A stretch of 64,000 bases of DNA from Mesorhizobium sp. M1C.F.Ca.ET.210.01.1.1 (GCF_004791585.1 NZ_SRUU01000002.1:1-64000), one strand, 5' to 3'. Shown: positions 36,793-46,231, counted from the stretch's first letter. Made by a program: numbers and translations. Notes: generated from the letters alone by a model not told the origin.

Positions 36793-36818
36793 ATCCTCTC
36801 CCCGGCCGGGGAGAGGAT
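36793..36818. terminator. 26-bp perfect palindrome between convergent genes
   Basis: ATCCTCTCCCCGG and its exact reverse complement are joined without loop bases, between the hydrolase stop and the hslO stop. A GC-rich hairpin usable in both directions, without T tracts. Confidence 0.55.
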
Positions 36819-36852
36819 AGGCTGCGAAGCGGTTTTCTTTAGGAAAGCGACC

Positions 36853-37863
36853 CTATTGGGCCGAGCCGAACTCCGCAGGATCGAAGTCGTACCTCGTGGA
36901 GCAGAATTCGCAGGCGACGTGGATGCCGCCGTCCTCGGTGCTGTCGTCGATCTCCTCGGCGGAAAAACCTTCGAGGATGCCGCGGATCTTGTCACGCGAG
37001 CACGAGCACTGGTCGGCGACAGGCACGCCGCGGAAGACGCGCACGCCATGCTCGTGGAACAGCCGGTAGAGCAGCCGCTCGGCGCCCACCGTGGGATCGA
37101 TCAGTTCGGTCGGCTCGGTGGTGCCGAGCAGGGCCAGGAGCTCCTGCCAGGAATTGTCGGCCGGCTCATGCGCTACCTCCCGCGGATCGCCGTCGCCGCC
37201 CGAAATATCGGGCACGCGCATGCGCTCCGGCGTCTGCGGCAGGAATTGCGCAAGGATGCCGCCGGCGCGCCACTGCTCGCGGGCGCCGCCAGGCCCCGGC
37301 GTCACCAGCTTGGCGACCGACATCCTGAGGTCCGTCGGGATCTGCTCCGACTGGCGGAAATAGGTGCGCGCGGCGTCTTCCAGCGACGTGCCGTCGAGCT
37401 GGACGATGCCCTGATAACGCTGCGTGTGGGCGCCCTGGTCGATGGTCAGGGCCAGGACGCCGGTGCCGAGCAGCTTCTCCTGCGAGGTCTCGCCGGCGGC
37501 AACCAGCGCCTGCAGCCGGTCGGCGTCGAAGCGCGCATAAGCGCGCAGCGCATGCGGCGTGGTGAAATCCGCCACCAGCATGTCGACCGGCCCGTCGGTG
37601 CGGGTCTGCAGGATGAACTTGCCCTCGAATTTCAGCGACGTGCCGAGCAGCACGGTGAGCACGCAGGCTTCCGCCAGCAGGCGCGCGACCGGTTCGGGAT
37701 AGTCGTGGCGGCTGAGGATGGCGTCGAGCATCGGCCCGAGCTGCACGGTACGGCCGCGCACGTCCAGGGGCGCCACCTCGTAAGGCACGACATGGTCGTC
37801 GCCGGCGAAGCCGAATTCGCCGAGTTTGGGTTGATGTTCAGCCAATGGACTGGTTTCCAGCAT
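36853..37863 (-). CDS. hslO: redox-regulated chaperone Hsp33
   Basis: 336 residues from the ATG at 37863, which has CTGGAG upstream. The N-terminal substrate-binding domain (GEFGFAGDDHVVPYEVAPLD, VLLGTSLKFEGKFILQTRTD) is followed by the zinc-redox switch: C-x-C in DQCSCSRDK and C-x2-C in CEFCSTRYDF. Oxidation of these cysteines activates holdase function in the cytosol under oxidative stress. It lies 132 bp downstream of argF in the same direction, a common rhizobial order. Confidence 0.96.
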   Translation of the reverse strand: MLETSPLAEHQPKLGEFGFAGDDHVVPYEVAPLDVRGRTVQLGPMLDAILSRHDYPEPVARLLAEACVLTVLLGTSLKFEGKFILQTRTDGPVDMLVADFTTPHALRAYARFDADRLQALVAAGETSQEKLLGTGVLALTIDQGAHTQRYQGIVQLDGTSLEDAARTYFRQSEQIPTDLRMSVAKLVTPGPGGAREQWRAGGILAQFLPQTPERMRVPDISGGDGDPREVAHEPADNSWQELLALLGTTEPTELIDPTVGAERLLYRLFHEHGVRVFRGVPVADQCSCSRDKIRGILEGFSAEEIDDSTEDGGIHVACEFCSTRYDFDPAEFGSAQ

Positions 37864-37995
37864 GACAAAGCTCCAGGGCGCGGCCATGCCGCCCTGCGGG
37901 CCGCATGCGTCGAAGCGCGTTCGATTTCAGTGATGGCCCGCAAATAGGCATCACATCGCTCTGGATCAAGTTGGCCCGGATCACGCCGGCCTCGA

Positions 37996-38907
37996 TCAAG
38001 CGCCCAGGCACCAGGCCAGCACCGCCTTCTGAGCGTGCAGCCGGTTCTCGGCCTCGTCGAACACTACCGAGTGAGGTCCGTCGATCACCTCATCGGTGAC
38101 CTCCTCGCCGCGATGCGCCGGCAGGCAGTGCATGAACAGCGCATCGGACTTTGCCCTGGCCATCAGCGCGGCATTGACCTGGTAAGGCAGGAAGACGTTG
38201 TGGCCGCGGGCGCGATGCTCCTGGCCCATCGACACCCAGCTGTCGGTGACGACGCAATCCGCCTGGTCGACCGCCTCCTCGGCCGAGCGGGCAAACCTGA
38301 CCTTGCCGCCATTGGCCTTTGACCAGTCGACATATTTCTCGAACGGCTCGCTGCCCTCGGGCACCGCGACATTGAGATTGAAGCGGAACCGCGCCGAGGC
38401 TTCGAGCAGCGAATGCAGCACATTGTTGCCGTCGCCGGTCCAGGCGAAGGTCTTGCCGGCCACCGGACCGCGATGCTCCTCGTAGGTCATGATGTCGGCC
38501 ATAAGCTGGCAGGGATGGGTATCGTCGGTCAGCCCGTTGATCACCGGCACGGTGGCGTTCTCGGTGAGTTCCAGCAGCCGGTCGTGCGAGGTGGTGCGGA
38601 TCATGATGGCGTCGACATAGCGCGACAGCACCTTGGCGGTGTCGGCGATGGTTTCGGAACGGCCGAGCTGCATCTCGGTGCCGGTCAGCATGATGGTCTC
38701 GCCGCCGAGCTGGCGCATGCCGACGTCGAAGGAAACGCGCGTGCGCGTCGACGGCTTGTCGAAGATCATCGCCAGCACCTTGCCTTCGAGCGGTTTCGAA
38801 CGCTCGCCGGCCTTGAGCCTGGTCTTTCGCGCCACCGCGTCGTCCAGCATCAAGCGCAGGTCGCCTGCGGAAACGGCGGACAGGTCGGTGAAGTGGCGAA
38901 CGCTCAT
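37996..38907 (-). CDS. argF: ornithine carbamoyltransferase
   Basis: 303 residues from the ATG at 38907 (an ATG three codons earlier is possible). Carbamoyl-phosphate site [12 protein letters not shown] (STRTR 53-57), HPCQ (131-134) and the ornithine site [13 protein letters not shown] identify it. It converts ornithine and carbamoyl phosphate to citrulline in arginine synthesis. It begins 16 bp after argD, forming an argD-argF operon. Confidence 0.97.
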   Translation of the reverse strand: MSVRHFTDLSAVSAGDLRLMLDDAVARKTRLKAGERSKPLEGKVLAMIFDKPSTRTRVSFDVGMRQLGGETIMLTGTEMQLGRSETIADTAKVLSRYVDAIMIRTTSHDRLLELTENATVPVINGLTDDTHPCQLMADIMTYEEHRGPVAGKTFAWTGDGNNVLHSLLEASARFRFNLNVAVPEGSEPFEKYVDWSKANGGKVRFARSAEEAVDQADCVVTDSWVSMGQEHRARGHNVFLPYQVNAALMARAKSDALFMHCLPAHRGEEVTDEVIDGPHSVVFDEAENRLHAQKAVLAWCLGA

Positions 38908-38923
38908 CGGCAACATTCCAGAA

Positions 38924-40123
38924 TTACTTAGCGGCTTCGGCCGCAATCGCGTCGGTCAGGCCCTTGGCGCCCGAGCGGATGCGCTTCAACGCCTCGCCGA
39001 TCTCGGCATCGGTGACGGTGAGCGGCGGCAAGAGGCGGATGACGTTGTCCCCGGCCGGCACCGCCAGCAAGTGCTGGTCGCGCAGCGCCATGTTCACCTT
39101 GGTGTTGGGCATGACGCATTTCAGGCCAAGCATCAGGCCGGTTCCGCGAATGCCTTCGATGACATCTGGAAATTCGTCGGCCACCGCCGCCAGGCCCTGC
39201 TTCAGAAGCAGCGCCTTGCGCTGCACGTCCTCGAGGAAACCGTCGGCCAGCACGACGTCGAGCACGGCGTTGCCCACCGCCATGGCCAGCGGATTGCCGC
39301 CGAAAGTGGTGCCGTGCACGCCGGCCGTCATGCCGGTCGCGGCCTCATCGGTCGCGAGGCAGGCACCCATCGGGAAGCCGCCGCCGATACCCTTGGCGAT
39401 CGCCATCAGGTCAGGCGTCACACCGGCCCATTCATGCGCGAACAGCTTGCCGGTGCGACCGATGCCGCACTGGACCTCGTCGAAGATCAGAAGCAGGCCG
39501 TGCTGGTCGCAGAGCTGCCGCAACCGTTTCAAGGATTGCGTCGGCACCGGGCGGATGCCGCCCTCGCCCTGCACCGGCTCGATCAGGATCGCCGCTGTCT
39601 CGGGCGTGATCGCCTTTTCAGCGGCGTCGATGTCGTCGAACGCCACCTGGTCGAAGCCCTCGACCTTCGGACCGAAACCCTCGAGATATTTGTACTGGCC
39701 GCCGGCGGCGATCGTCGCCAGCGTGCGGCCATGGAAGGCGCCCTCGAAGGTGATGATGCGGGAACGCTCCGGATGGCCCTTGACGAACTGGTAGCGCCGC
39801 GCCGTCTTGATGGCGCATTCCAGGGCCTCGGCGCCCGAATTGGTGAAGAACACCTTGTCGGCGAAGGTTGCATCGACCAGCCGTTCGCCCAGCCGGCGCT
39901 GCTCGGGGATCTCATAGAGGTTCGAGACGTGCCAGAGCTTGGCGGCCTGTTCGGTGAGCGCGGCAACCAGATGCGGATGGCTGTGGCCCAGCGAATTCAC
40001 GGCGATGCCGCCGGCGAAGTCGAGATATCGCTCGCCCTTATTGGTGACCAGCCAGGTCCCCTCCCCGCGGTCGAAAGCCAGGGGTGCGCGAGCAAAGGTC
40101 TCGTAAAGCGCCGAACCGCTCAT
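38924..40123 (-). CDS. argD: acetylornithine aminotransferase
   Basis: 399 residues of the class III aminotransferases. [76 protein letters not shown] and the PLP lysine in [13 protein letters not shown] are all present. It converts N-acetylglutamate semialdehyde to N-acetylornithine and may also act on succinyl-diaminopimelate. ATG at 40123 with GGAG. First gene of argD-argF-(hslO). Confidence 0.96.
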   Translation of the reverse strand: MSGSALYETFARAPLAFDRGEGTWLVTNKGERYLDFAGGIAVNSLGHSHPHLVAALTEQAAKLWHVSNLYEIPEQRRLGERLVDATFADKVFFTNSGAEALECAIKTARRYQFVKGHPERSRIITFEGAFHGRTLATIAAGGQYKYLEGFGPKVEGFDQVAFDDIDAAEKAITPETAAILIEPVQGEGGIRPVPTQSLKRLRQLCDQHGLLLIFDEVQCGIGRTGKLFAHEWAGVTPDLMAIAKGIGGGFPMGACLATDEAATGMTAGVHGTTFGGNPLAMAVGNAVLDVVLADGFLEDVQRKALLLKQGLAAVADEFPDVIEGIRGTGLMLGLKCVMPNTKVNMALRDQHLLAVPAGDNVIRLLPPLTVTDAEIGEALKRIRSGAKGLTDAIAAEAAK

Positions 40124-40479
40124 TATATGCGTCTCCGGAACCGGAAATCAAAAAAGCCGCCAATGCGGCGGCCTTTGCGGCTTATCGTGTTTTTCGGCCA
40201 TGAAGTCAACGAAAAGGTCGCGCAGAAGCGCGCGGCAACGCTCCGACGGCGCGCCGGCTCATAAGCGGTCAGGCAAGTTGGGGAAAACCGAAAAAACCGA
40301 ATCGTGTTGCCCTGGGGACTCTTGTCACCGAGTCAGCGCTTAAGGTAATTGTAGTCGAGAAATAACTAGATTTCGTGCGGCGGATCTAATCACCCGGTAC
40401 ATGTGGTGTTGTTTGCCCGGCGGGAGCCGGGGCGGGAAAGGATTCTGACTGCCGTACGCCTCAGCAGGAGCGCGGTCTC
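40124..40479. promoter_or_regulatory. argD-gcrA divergent region with four GANTC sites
   Basis: The 356-bp gap holds a GC hairpin close to argD (AGCCGCCAATGCGGCGGC, 40155-40172) and four CcrM methylation sites: GAATC 40299-40303, GACTC 40317-40321, GAGTC 40330-40334 and GATTC 40441-40445. Three lie within 36 bases. Such sites make promoters responsive to cell-cycle methylation and GcrA. I see no gene here. Confidence 0.65.
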
Positions 40480-40995
40480 ATGAACTGGACTGACGAGCGG
40501 GTCGAACTTCTCAGGAAATTATGGTCGGAGGGTCTGAGCGCCAGCCAGATCGCCGCGCAGCTCGGCGGAGTGAGCCGCAACGCCGTCATCGGCAAGGTGC
40601 ATCGCCTGAAACTTTCCGGCCGTGGCCGCGCGACTGCAGCGCCTGCGCGACAGAAGAAGGCGACACAAGGAGCATCGATGCAGAAAACGGTGGCCCGTGC
40701 CGCAAGTGCCGCACGTCATGTGACGGCTACAATCGGCGCGACCGCGCTGCAGGTGCAGTTCGACGCCGAGCCGGTGGCGCGCCACTATATCCGCCCGGTC
40801 GAGAACGTGGTCGTGCCGATCTCGCGCAACCTGCAGCTCGTCGAGCTGACCGAGCGCACCTGCAAGTGGCCGAACGGCGATCCGCTGTCGGAAGATTTCT
40901 CATTCTGCGGCAACGACGCCGCCGAGACCGGGCCATACTGCAAATATCACGCCCGTGTCGCGTTCCAGCCTGCGGCGGACCGGCGGCGTAGATAA
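40480..40995 (+). CDS. gcrA: GcrA cell-cycle regulator
   Basis: 171 residues. MNWTDERVELLRKLWSEGLS and ASQIAAQLGGVSRNAVIGKV form the GcrA helix-turn-helix; the C-terminal part with RTCKWPNGDPLSEDF and FCGNDAAETGPYC carries the conserved Cys residues that contact sigma-70. GcrA promotes transcription from GANTC-methylated promoters during S phase. Ribosome site GCAGGAGCG lies before the ATG. The clustered GANTC sites upstream fit feedback control. Confidence 0.96.
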   Translation: MNWTDERVELLRKLWSEGLSASQIAAQLGGVSRNAVIGKVHRLKLSGRGRATAAPARQKKATQGASMQKTVARAASAARHVTATIGATALQVQFDAEPVARHYIRPVENVVVPISRNLQLVELTERTCKWPNGDPLSEDFSFCGNDAAETGPYCKYHARVAFQPAADRRRR

Positions 40996-41015
40996 GGGAA
41001 TAGGAGAGCAGGGCA

Positions 41016-41082
41016 GTAAGGGAGTAGGTTGGATAGCGCTTTGTAAGCGCGACTTCCGGCAATTCCTGACATACTCCCTTAC
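41016..41082. terminator. large inverted repeat between gcrA and corA
   Basis: GTAAGGGAGTA (41016-41026) pairs with TACTCCCTTAC (41072-41082) across a 45-base loop. Related partial units (TAAGGGAATAG at 40993, TTACTCCCC at 41087) flank it, so the gap consists of direct and inverted copies of a short word. It probably terminates both convergent genes. Confidence 0.5.
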
Positions 41083-41097
41083 AGCCTTACTCCCCTT

Positions 41098-42108
41098 TCA
41101 CAACCAACCATTCTTCCTGAACCGCCAGTACAGGAACACGCAGATCATCGCGATCGCCACCAGCACGGTCGGGTAGCCATACTCCATCCGGAGTTCCGGC
41201 ATGTCCGTGAAGTTCATGCCGTAGATGCCGGCGAAGGCCGTCGGTACCGCCAGGATGGCAGCCCATGAGGCGAGCTTCTTGGAAATCGCCGTTTCCTGGC
41301 TCTGTCCGACCAGAAGGCTGGCTTCGAAGGCGAAGGCCAGGACCTCGCGCAGGCTGTCGATCTTTTCCTGCACGGTGCGGATGTGGTCCGTCACGTCGCG
41401 GAACAGCGGATGCATGGCGGCTTGGATCTGCGGCAGGTCGGCGCTGGTCAGGCGGCGGCAAACCTCCACCAACGGCAGCGCCGCGTTGCGCAATCTCAGC
41501 AGATCGCGGCGCAGCATGTAGAGCCGTTCGATGTCTTCGCCGCTCATCGGCTTCAGCAGCACCTTGTCTTCGATCTGCTCGACCTCGTCCTCGATCTGCT
41601 CGAGCACCGGCATGTAGTTGTCGACGATGAAATCGAGGATGGCATAGAGGACGAAATCCTCACCCTTGGCGAGCGACGACGGGCAGCTTTCCCAGTGCTG
41701 GCGCACCGGGGCGTAGGAGGTCGAAGGGCCATGCCTGACGCTGACGATATAGCCGGTGCCGACGAAGAGATGCGTCTCGCCGAAGGTGACGCGGCCATCG
41801 ATCAGCTGGGCGGTGCGGGCAACGATGAACAAGGCATCGCCATACTGCTCGATCTTCGGCCGCTGATGCGGATGCTCGGCGTCCTCGATGGCGAGATCAT
41901 GCAGATGAAACTGCGCCTGCACCCTGAGCAGCAGGTTGCGGTCCGGCTCGAGCAGGCCGATCCAGACGACATGGCCGGGCCTTGCCGCCCATACACCAGC
42001 CTCTTCTATCGGAATGTCGGCGATGCGCTTGCCGGCTGAATAGACGCTCGAGGCAATGATGCCGGACGTCGGCTGCGGGCCCGGGGTCAGGTTTCGAACT
42101 TGTTCCAT
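41098..42108 (-). CDS. corA: CorA family magnesium/cobalt transporter
   Basis: 336 residues. A large cytoplasmic N-terminal domain with long helices (ILDFIVDNYMPVLEQIEDEV) is followed by two C-terminal membrane helices; the selectivity motif appears as AGIYGMNFTDMPEL, and a basic C-terminal end (YWRFRKNGWL) is typical. It forms a pentameric Mg2+ channel in the inner membrane. ATG at 42108 has GGGAGG. It sits between gcrA and phoU, a place where some rhizobia carry phoB. Confidence 0.95.
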   Translation of the reverse strand: MEQVRNLTPGPQPTSGIIASSVYSAGKRIADIPIEEAGVWAARPGHVVWIGLLEPDRNLLLRVQAQFHLHDLAIEDAEHPHQRPKIEQYGDALFIVARTAQLIDGRVTFGETHLFVGTGYIVSVRHGPSTSYAPVRQHWESCPSSLAKGEDFVLYAILDFIVDNYMPVLEQIEDEVEQIEDKVLLKPMSGEDIERLYMLRRDLLRLRNAALPLVEVCRRLTSADLPQIQAAMHPLFRDVTDHIRTVQEKIDSLREVLAFAFEASLLVGQSQETAISKKLASWAAILAVPTAFAGIYGMNFTDMPELRMEYGYPTVLVAIAMICVFLYWRFRKNGWL

Positions 42109-42196
42109 CGCAAACCTCCCGAAACAACAACTGACGAAATCGCTGCAAGTGGAGGAGCTTAGCCTAAATTAGAAATCCGTTCGAGGGCCGCCCCGT

Positions 42197-42922
42197 TCAC
42201 TTAGCCGGCACCGCCCCCGGGGACACCACCTGGTCGGTCTTGTCGCTCTTAGGCCGATCGGCCGGCATCTGGTCGCCGGTGACGATATAATAGATGGTCT
42301 CGGCGATGTTGGTGGCGTGGTCGCCGATCCGCTCGATGTTCTTGGCGCAGAAGAGCAGATGCGTGCAGGGCGTGATGTTGCGCGGATCTTCCATCATGTA
42401 GGTCAACAGCTCGCGAAACAGCGAGGTGTACATGGCGTCGATCTGGTCGTCGCGGTCGCGCACGAAACCGATCTTCTCGACCGAGCGCGAGGCATAGACG
42501 TCGAGCACTTCCTTGAGCTGTGTCAGCGCCAGATCGGCCAGCGCCTCGAGGCCGCGGAAGAGGCTGCTCGGCTGGCGGCCATCGATGACCGCAGCGACGC
42601 GCTTGGCGACGTTCTTGCCGAGATCGCCGACGCGCTCGATGTCGGCCGAGATGCGGATGGCGCCGACGATCTCGCGCAGGTCAGTCGCCATCGGCTGGCG
42701 CCTGGCGATGATGACGATGGCCTTGTCGTCGATCTCGCGCTGCCCCTCGTCGAGGACGAGATCGTCCTGGATGACCTTCTGGGCGAGGCCAGGGTCGGCG
42801 TTGACCAGGGCTGCGACCGCCTGCTCGACCATCCGCTCTGCATGCCCGCCCATAGCGGCTATGCGCTTCGACAGGAACTTCAGTTCTTCGTCATAGGCAC
42901 TGACAATGTGGACGGACTGCAT
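42197..42922 (-). CDS. phoU: phosphate-signalling protein PhoU
   Basis: 241 residues, two repeats of a three-helix PhoU domain. AYDEELKFLSKRIAAMGGHA, LREIVGAIRISADIERVGDL and FCAKNIERIGDHATNIAETI, with E/D-rich metal-binding E-R-x-G-D motifs in each half. It mediates inhibition of PhoR by the Pst transporter and prevents toxic phosphate uptake. It follows phoR by 108 bp in the same direction. No pst genes adjoin. Confidence 0.95.
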   Translation of the reverse strand: MQSVHIVSAYDEELKFLSKRIAAMGGHAERMVEQAVAALVNADPGLAQKVIQDDLVLDEGQREIDDKAIVIIARRQPMATDLREIVGAIRISADIERVGDLGKNVAKRVAAVIDGRQPSSLFRGLEALADLALTQLKEVLDVYASRSVEKIGFVRDRDDQIDAMYTSLFRELLTYMMEDPRNITPCTHLLFCAKNIERIGDHATNIAETIYYIVTGDQMPADRPKSDKTDQVVSPGAVPAK

Positions 42923-43030
42923 GGCTATGCCTTCCCGGTTTTTGCCGGCTGGTGCGTTCCCTCAATCTGTCGCTGATACGCGAACCGGATGACAGAAAGA
43001 AGAAATTGCCGGTTGGCAAGCAATACTCGA

Positions 43031-44296
43031 TCAGCGAGCCGGCAAATGAACCGTGAACGCCGCGCCCTTGCCGACTTCCGACTTGATCGACAGCCTGGCA
43101 TTATGACGGGTCAATATATGCTTGACGATAGAAAGGCCAAGACCGGTGCCCTTCTGGGTCCGGCTGTTTTCGACATCGACGCGGTAAAAGCGCTCCGTGA
43201 TGCGCGGAATGTGTTCCTCGGCAATGCCAGGACCATAGTCCCTTATGGTGACGTCGATGCCTGCATCCTGGCCATCCTCGCCGGCGGCGATGGATACGGT
43301 GACGCGCCCGCCTGACTGGCCGTATTTGCAGGCATTCTCCAGCAGATTTTCGAAAACCTGGAACAGCTCGTCGCGGTCGCCGGGCACCGAAAGCGGTCCC
43401 TCGATGAAGTCGCGCTCGATGACAACGCCGTTCTCGCTGGCCAGCGGCCCGAGGGAATCGATGACGCTGTCGATGGTCTGGCGAAGATCGACCTCGGTTC
43501 CCGTCCTCAGATAGGGTTTCATCTCCAGCCGCGACAGCGACAACAGGTCGTCGATCAGGCGCGCCATGCGGCCCGTTTGGTTCTGCATGATCTGCAGGAA
43601 CTGGTCGCGCGCCGCCGGATCGCCGCGCGCCGGGCCGCGCAGCGTCTCGATGAAGCCGGCGATCGAGGCAAGCGGGGTGCGCAGCTCATGGCTGGCATTG
43701 GCGATGAAATCGGCGCGCATGCGGTCGATGCGGCGCGCCTCGCTCTGATCCTTGAACACCAGCACATAGAGACCGGTGGCATGGCCGACCGAGGACGCGC
43801 TCACCCGGTATGTCCGCTCGACGGGCAGCTTTTCGGTGTAGTCGACGACGTCGGACGACACGGCTCCCGAGACAATGCCGTCAAGCAGAGCCTGCATTTC
43901 GGGCGCGCGGAATTTCAGCGACAGCGACATGCCGGGCGCCAGTCCGCCGAAGGCGGCGAAGGCGGCCGCATTGGCATGGACGATTGCCGCCGTCCGGTCG
44001 AAGATGATCAGCGGATCGGCAACGGCCGCCGCGAGATACTCGCCGGAGAGCCGCTGCAGGCCGTTTGCCTCGATCGCCGCCGCTTCGTCGGCGGACTGCC
44101 GTTCGACGTCGGCGGGCAGCATTGCGGCCGCGACCAGCAGTGCCAGTGCCAGCAGCGGCACATAGATCGAAAAGCCGCCGAAAGCGTAGACGGCGAGGAC
44201 CGCGGCGACGGCCGCCACGAGCGACCAACGCCTGCGCCGCAGCCGGGCTACGGCCGCCTGCACTGCGTCTTTCCGGTCTGCGCCCGTATCGACCAT
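43031..44296 (-). CDS. phoR: phosphate regulon sensor kinase PhoR
   Basis: 421 residues. Two close membrane helices (WSLVAAVAAVLAVYAFGGFS, IYVPLLALALLVAAAML; 24-60), a PAS domain (about 85-185; ADPLIIFDRTAAIVHANAAA), HisKA with H203 in NASHELRTPLASI, and an ATPase domain (NLLENACKYG, RDYGPGIAEEH, GTGLGLSIVKHIL). The short-loop two-helix topology is that of PhoR, which phosphorylates PhoB at low phosphate. It lies upstream of phoU and is divergent from ppk2, which supports the assignment; phoB is not in the window. Confidence 0.9.
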   Translation of the reverse strand: MVDTGADRKDAVQAAVARLRRRRWSLVAAVAAVLAVYAFGGFSIYVPLLALALLVAAAMLPADVERQSADEAAAIEANGLQRLSGEYLAAAVADPLIIFDRTAAIVHANAAAFAAFGGLAPGMSLSLKFRAPEMQALLDGIVSGAVSSDVVDYTEKLPVERTYRVSASSVGHATGLYVLVFKDQSEARRIDRMRADFIANASHELRTPLASIAGFIETLRGPARGDPAARDQFLQIMQNQTGRMARLIDDLLSLSRLEMKPYLRTGTEVDLRQTIDSVIDSLGPLASENGVVIERDFIEGPLSVPGDRDELFQVFENLLENACKYGQSGGRVTVSIAAGEDGQDAGIDVTIRDYGPGIAEEHIPRITERFYRVDVENSRTQKGTGLGLSIVKHILTRHNARLSIKSEVGKGAAFTVHLPAR

Positions 44297-44487
44297 GCGC
44301 TGCCCCGCATCCTTCCGTCCGTGAATTCGCCGGACCGGACCGGCGCATGACCCCCGAAAAATCGGAATCGATTTTCTGCAATGTTCATGCGCAAAATCAA
44401 CATGCTACGACGCCCTTGCGTCCGGACGGACGTGACGCCTTACAGGCTCCCATAGCATGAGTCCGCAAGCTGGAAAGGTTCGCCTCG

Positions 44488-45393
44488 ATGAAAAATGCCA
44501 AGGAAAAAGCCGAAGCGGCGCCCGCCGCAGGACCGATCAAGATCAGGATCGGCGGCAAGGAACGCGAGTTCGACATCGACAACCCGGTGCTTCCGGACTG
44601 GATCGAGGACAACAAGCTGACCGCCGGCGGCTATCCTTACAACAAGAAGATGAAGAGCGAGGATTACGACAAGGAGCTCGAGGAACTGCAGATCGAGCTG
44701 GTCAAGGCGCAGGCCTGGCTGCAGGCGACCGGCAAGCGGGTGATGGCGCTGTTCGAAGGGCGAGATGCGGCCGGCAAGGGCGGCACGATCTTCGTGCTGC
44801 GGCAGTATATGAACCCGCGCACGGCGCGAAACGTGGCGCTGACCAAGCCGACGCCGACGGAAACCGGGCAATGGTACTATCAGCGCTATGTCGACCATTT
44901 CCCCACCTCGGGCGAGTTCGTCACCTTCGACCGCTCCTGGTACAACCGCGCCGGCGTCGAGCCCGTGATGGGGTTCTGCACGGCGGAGCAGCACGAGAAA
45001 TTCCTCGACGAGACGCCGCATTTCGAGCGCATGATCTGCAACGAGGGGATTCACTTCTTCAAATTCTGGCTGAACATCGGCCGCGAGACGCAGCTCGAAC
45101 GCTTCCACGACCGCCGCTGGTCGCCATTGAAGAACTGGAAGTTCTCGCCGATCGACGTCGCCGGCATCAACAAATGGGACGACTACACCAAGGCGCGCGA
45201 CCTGATGGTCGAGCGCACCCACAAGGAGTTCGCGCCCTGGATCATCGTGCGCGCCAACGACAAGCGCCGCGCGCGGCTCGCAGTAATGCAGCGGATCCTG
45301 TTGTCGCTGCCTTATGACGGGCGCGATCTCGACGCTATCGGCAAGGAAGACAGGAAGATCATCGGCCAAGGGCCGTCGTTCCTGGAGAAGTAG
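44488..45393 (+). CDS. ppk2: polyphosphate kinase 2
   Basis: 301 residues, the single-domain class I length. PNKE-type lead ([20 protein letters not shown]), Walker [10 protein letters not shown] (91-99), the lid region [18 protein letters not shown] and Walker [14 protein letters not shown] are diagnostic. It interconverts polyphosphate and nucleoside diphosphate with triphosphate. It is divergent from phoR by 191 bp, placing phosphate storage beside phosphate sensing. Two hairpins follow the gene. Confidence 0.94.
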   Translation: MKNAKEKAEAAPAAGPIKIRIGGKEREFDIDNPVLPDWIEDNKLTAGGYPYNKKMKSEDYDKELEELQIELVKAQAWLQATGKRVMALFEGRDAAGKGGTIFVLRQYMNPRTARNVALTKPTPTETGQWYYQRYVDHFPTSGEFVTFDRSWYNRAGVEPVMGFCTAEQHEKFLDETPHFERMICNEGIHFFKFWLNIGRETQLERFHDRRWSPLKNWKFSPIDVAGINKWDDYTKARDLMVERTHKEFAPWIIVRANDKRRARLAVMQRILLSLPYDGRDLDAIGKEDRKIIGQGPSFLEK

Positions 45394-45400
45394 CTTCTCC

Positions 45401-45421
45401 GGCGCCCGCCAACCGGGCGCC
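45401..45421. terminator. hairpin after ppk2
   Basis: GGCGCCC-GCCAACC-GGGCGCC, eight bases after the ppk2 stop, followed by AAAATT. Together with the next hairpin it separates two convergent genes. Confidence 0.6.
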
Positions 45422-45429
45422 CAAAATTA

Positions 45430-45465
45430 CAGCGCCGCGCAGTGGTGCGCGGCGCTGAGGTTTTA
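45430..45465. terminator. bidirectional terminator, ppk2 / crotonase gene
   Basis: An 11-bp perfect stem (CAGCGCCGCGC/GCGCGGCGCTG) with loop AGTGGT, followed by AGGTTTT on the plus strand and by TAATTTTG on the minus strand. Confidence 0.75.
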
Positions 45466-45473
45466 TGCGGGAA

Positions 45474-46220
45474 TCAGGCGGCCAGGCGGGCGATCCGCTG
45501 CAGCCGCTTCAGCGTGGCGTCGTCCTGAAGCGCCTGCTGGAACAGCGATATCTCATGGTCGATGCGGTCGCACAGAGGGTCCGTATCGCCCTTGAGCAGA
45601 GCGCGCGTCTGCAGCAATGCGGCAACCGGCTTCTTGGCGAGCTGCCTTGCCCTGACCAAGGCCGTCTCCTCGGCACTGCCATCCACGATCTCACCGACCA
45701 GGCCGAGCGCCTTGGCGTCGTCGACGCCCAGCGTGTCGCCCAGGCAGAAGAAGCGGAAAGCGCCGGCATAGCCGAGCTTCTGGGGCGCCAGGATGCTGGT
45801 CGCGGCGTCCGGGACGAGGCCGAAATCGACGAACGGCACCCTGAAGGTGCTGCCTCTGGAAGCAATCACCATGTCGCAGTGGAACAGGATCGTGCAGCCG
45901 ACGCCAACGGCATCCCCGTCCACGCAGGCCAGGACCGGCTTGGGGAAGGTCGCAAGCATGCGGAACATGTCGGTGACGGCGGCAATCAGCTGCTGGTGTT
46001 TGGTGGCGTCGAGGAACTCCGAGAAGTCGCCGCCGAGGCAGAAGCAGCCGGCGAGGCCGCGCAGCACGACCACGCGGACGTCGTCATTGACGGCGGCCTC
46101 GTGGAAGGTGCTGGCGAGGCTCGCATAGGCGTGCCTGTCCAGCACCGGTCGACCGTCATGCGAGGACACCGTGACGACCAGCGTGTGGCCGCGCAGTTCG
46201 GGTTCGGGATGGAAGCTCAT
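45474..46220 (-). CDS. crotonase-superfamily (enoyl-CoA hydratase/isomerase-like) protein
   Basis: 248 residues from the ATG at 46220, which follows a strong AAGGAGGTG; a GTG five codons earlier lacks one. CoA/oxyanion loops are seen in RGLAGCFCLGGDFSEFL and CVDGDAVGVGCTILFHCDMV. The two hydratase glutamates are absent (GVGCTI, PFVDFG); instead VPDAATS has an Asp where delta3,delta2-enoyl-CoA isomerases of the ECI2 type have Glu. It starts 11 bp after the AHL synthase gene. Mesorhizobia are known to have AHL systems with such an enzyme (I recall the locus as mqsRIC) making doubly unsaturated C12 signals; a role in shaping the acyl chain is inferred. Confidence 0.82.
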   Translation of the reverse strand: MSFHPEPELRGHTLVVTVSSHDGRPVLDRHAYASLASTFHEAAVNDDVRVVVLRGLAGCFCLGGDFSEFLDATKHQQLIAAVTDMFRMLATFPKPVLACVDGDAVGVGCTILFHCDMVIASRGSTFRVPFVDFGLVPDAATSILAPQKLGYAGAFRFFCLGDTLGVDDAKALGLVGEIVDGSAEETALVRARQLAKKPVAALLQTRALLKGDTDPLCDRIDHEISLFQQALQDDATLKRLQRIARLAA

Positions 46221-46231
46221 GACCACCTCCT

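Noticed and set aside
42978..43010. CTGTCAT half-site upstream of phoU as a Pho box
   Set aside because: Only one half-site is present; a Pho box needs two direct repeats with correct spacing.
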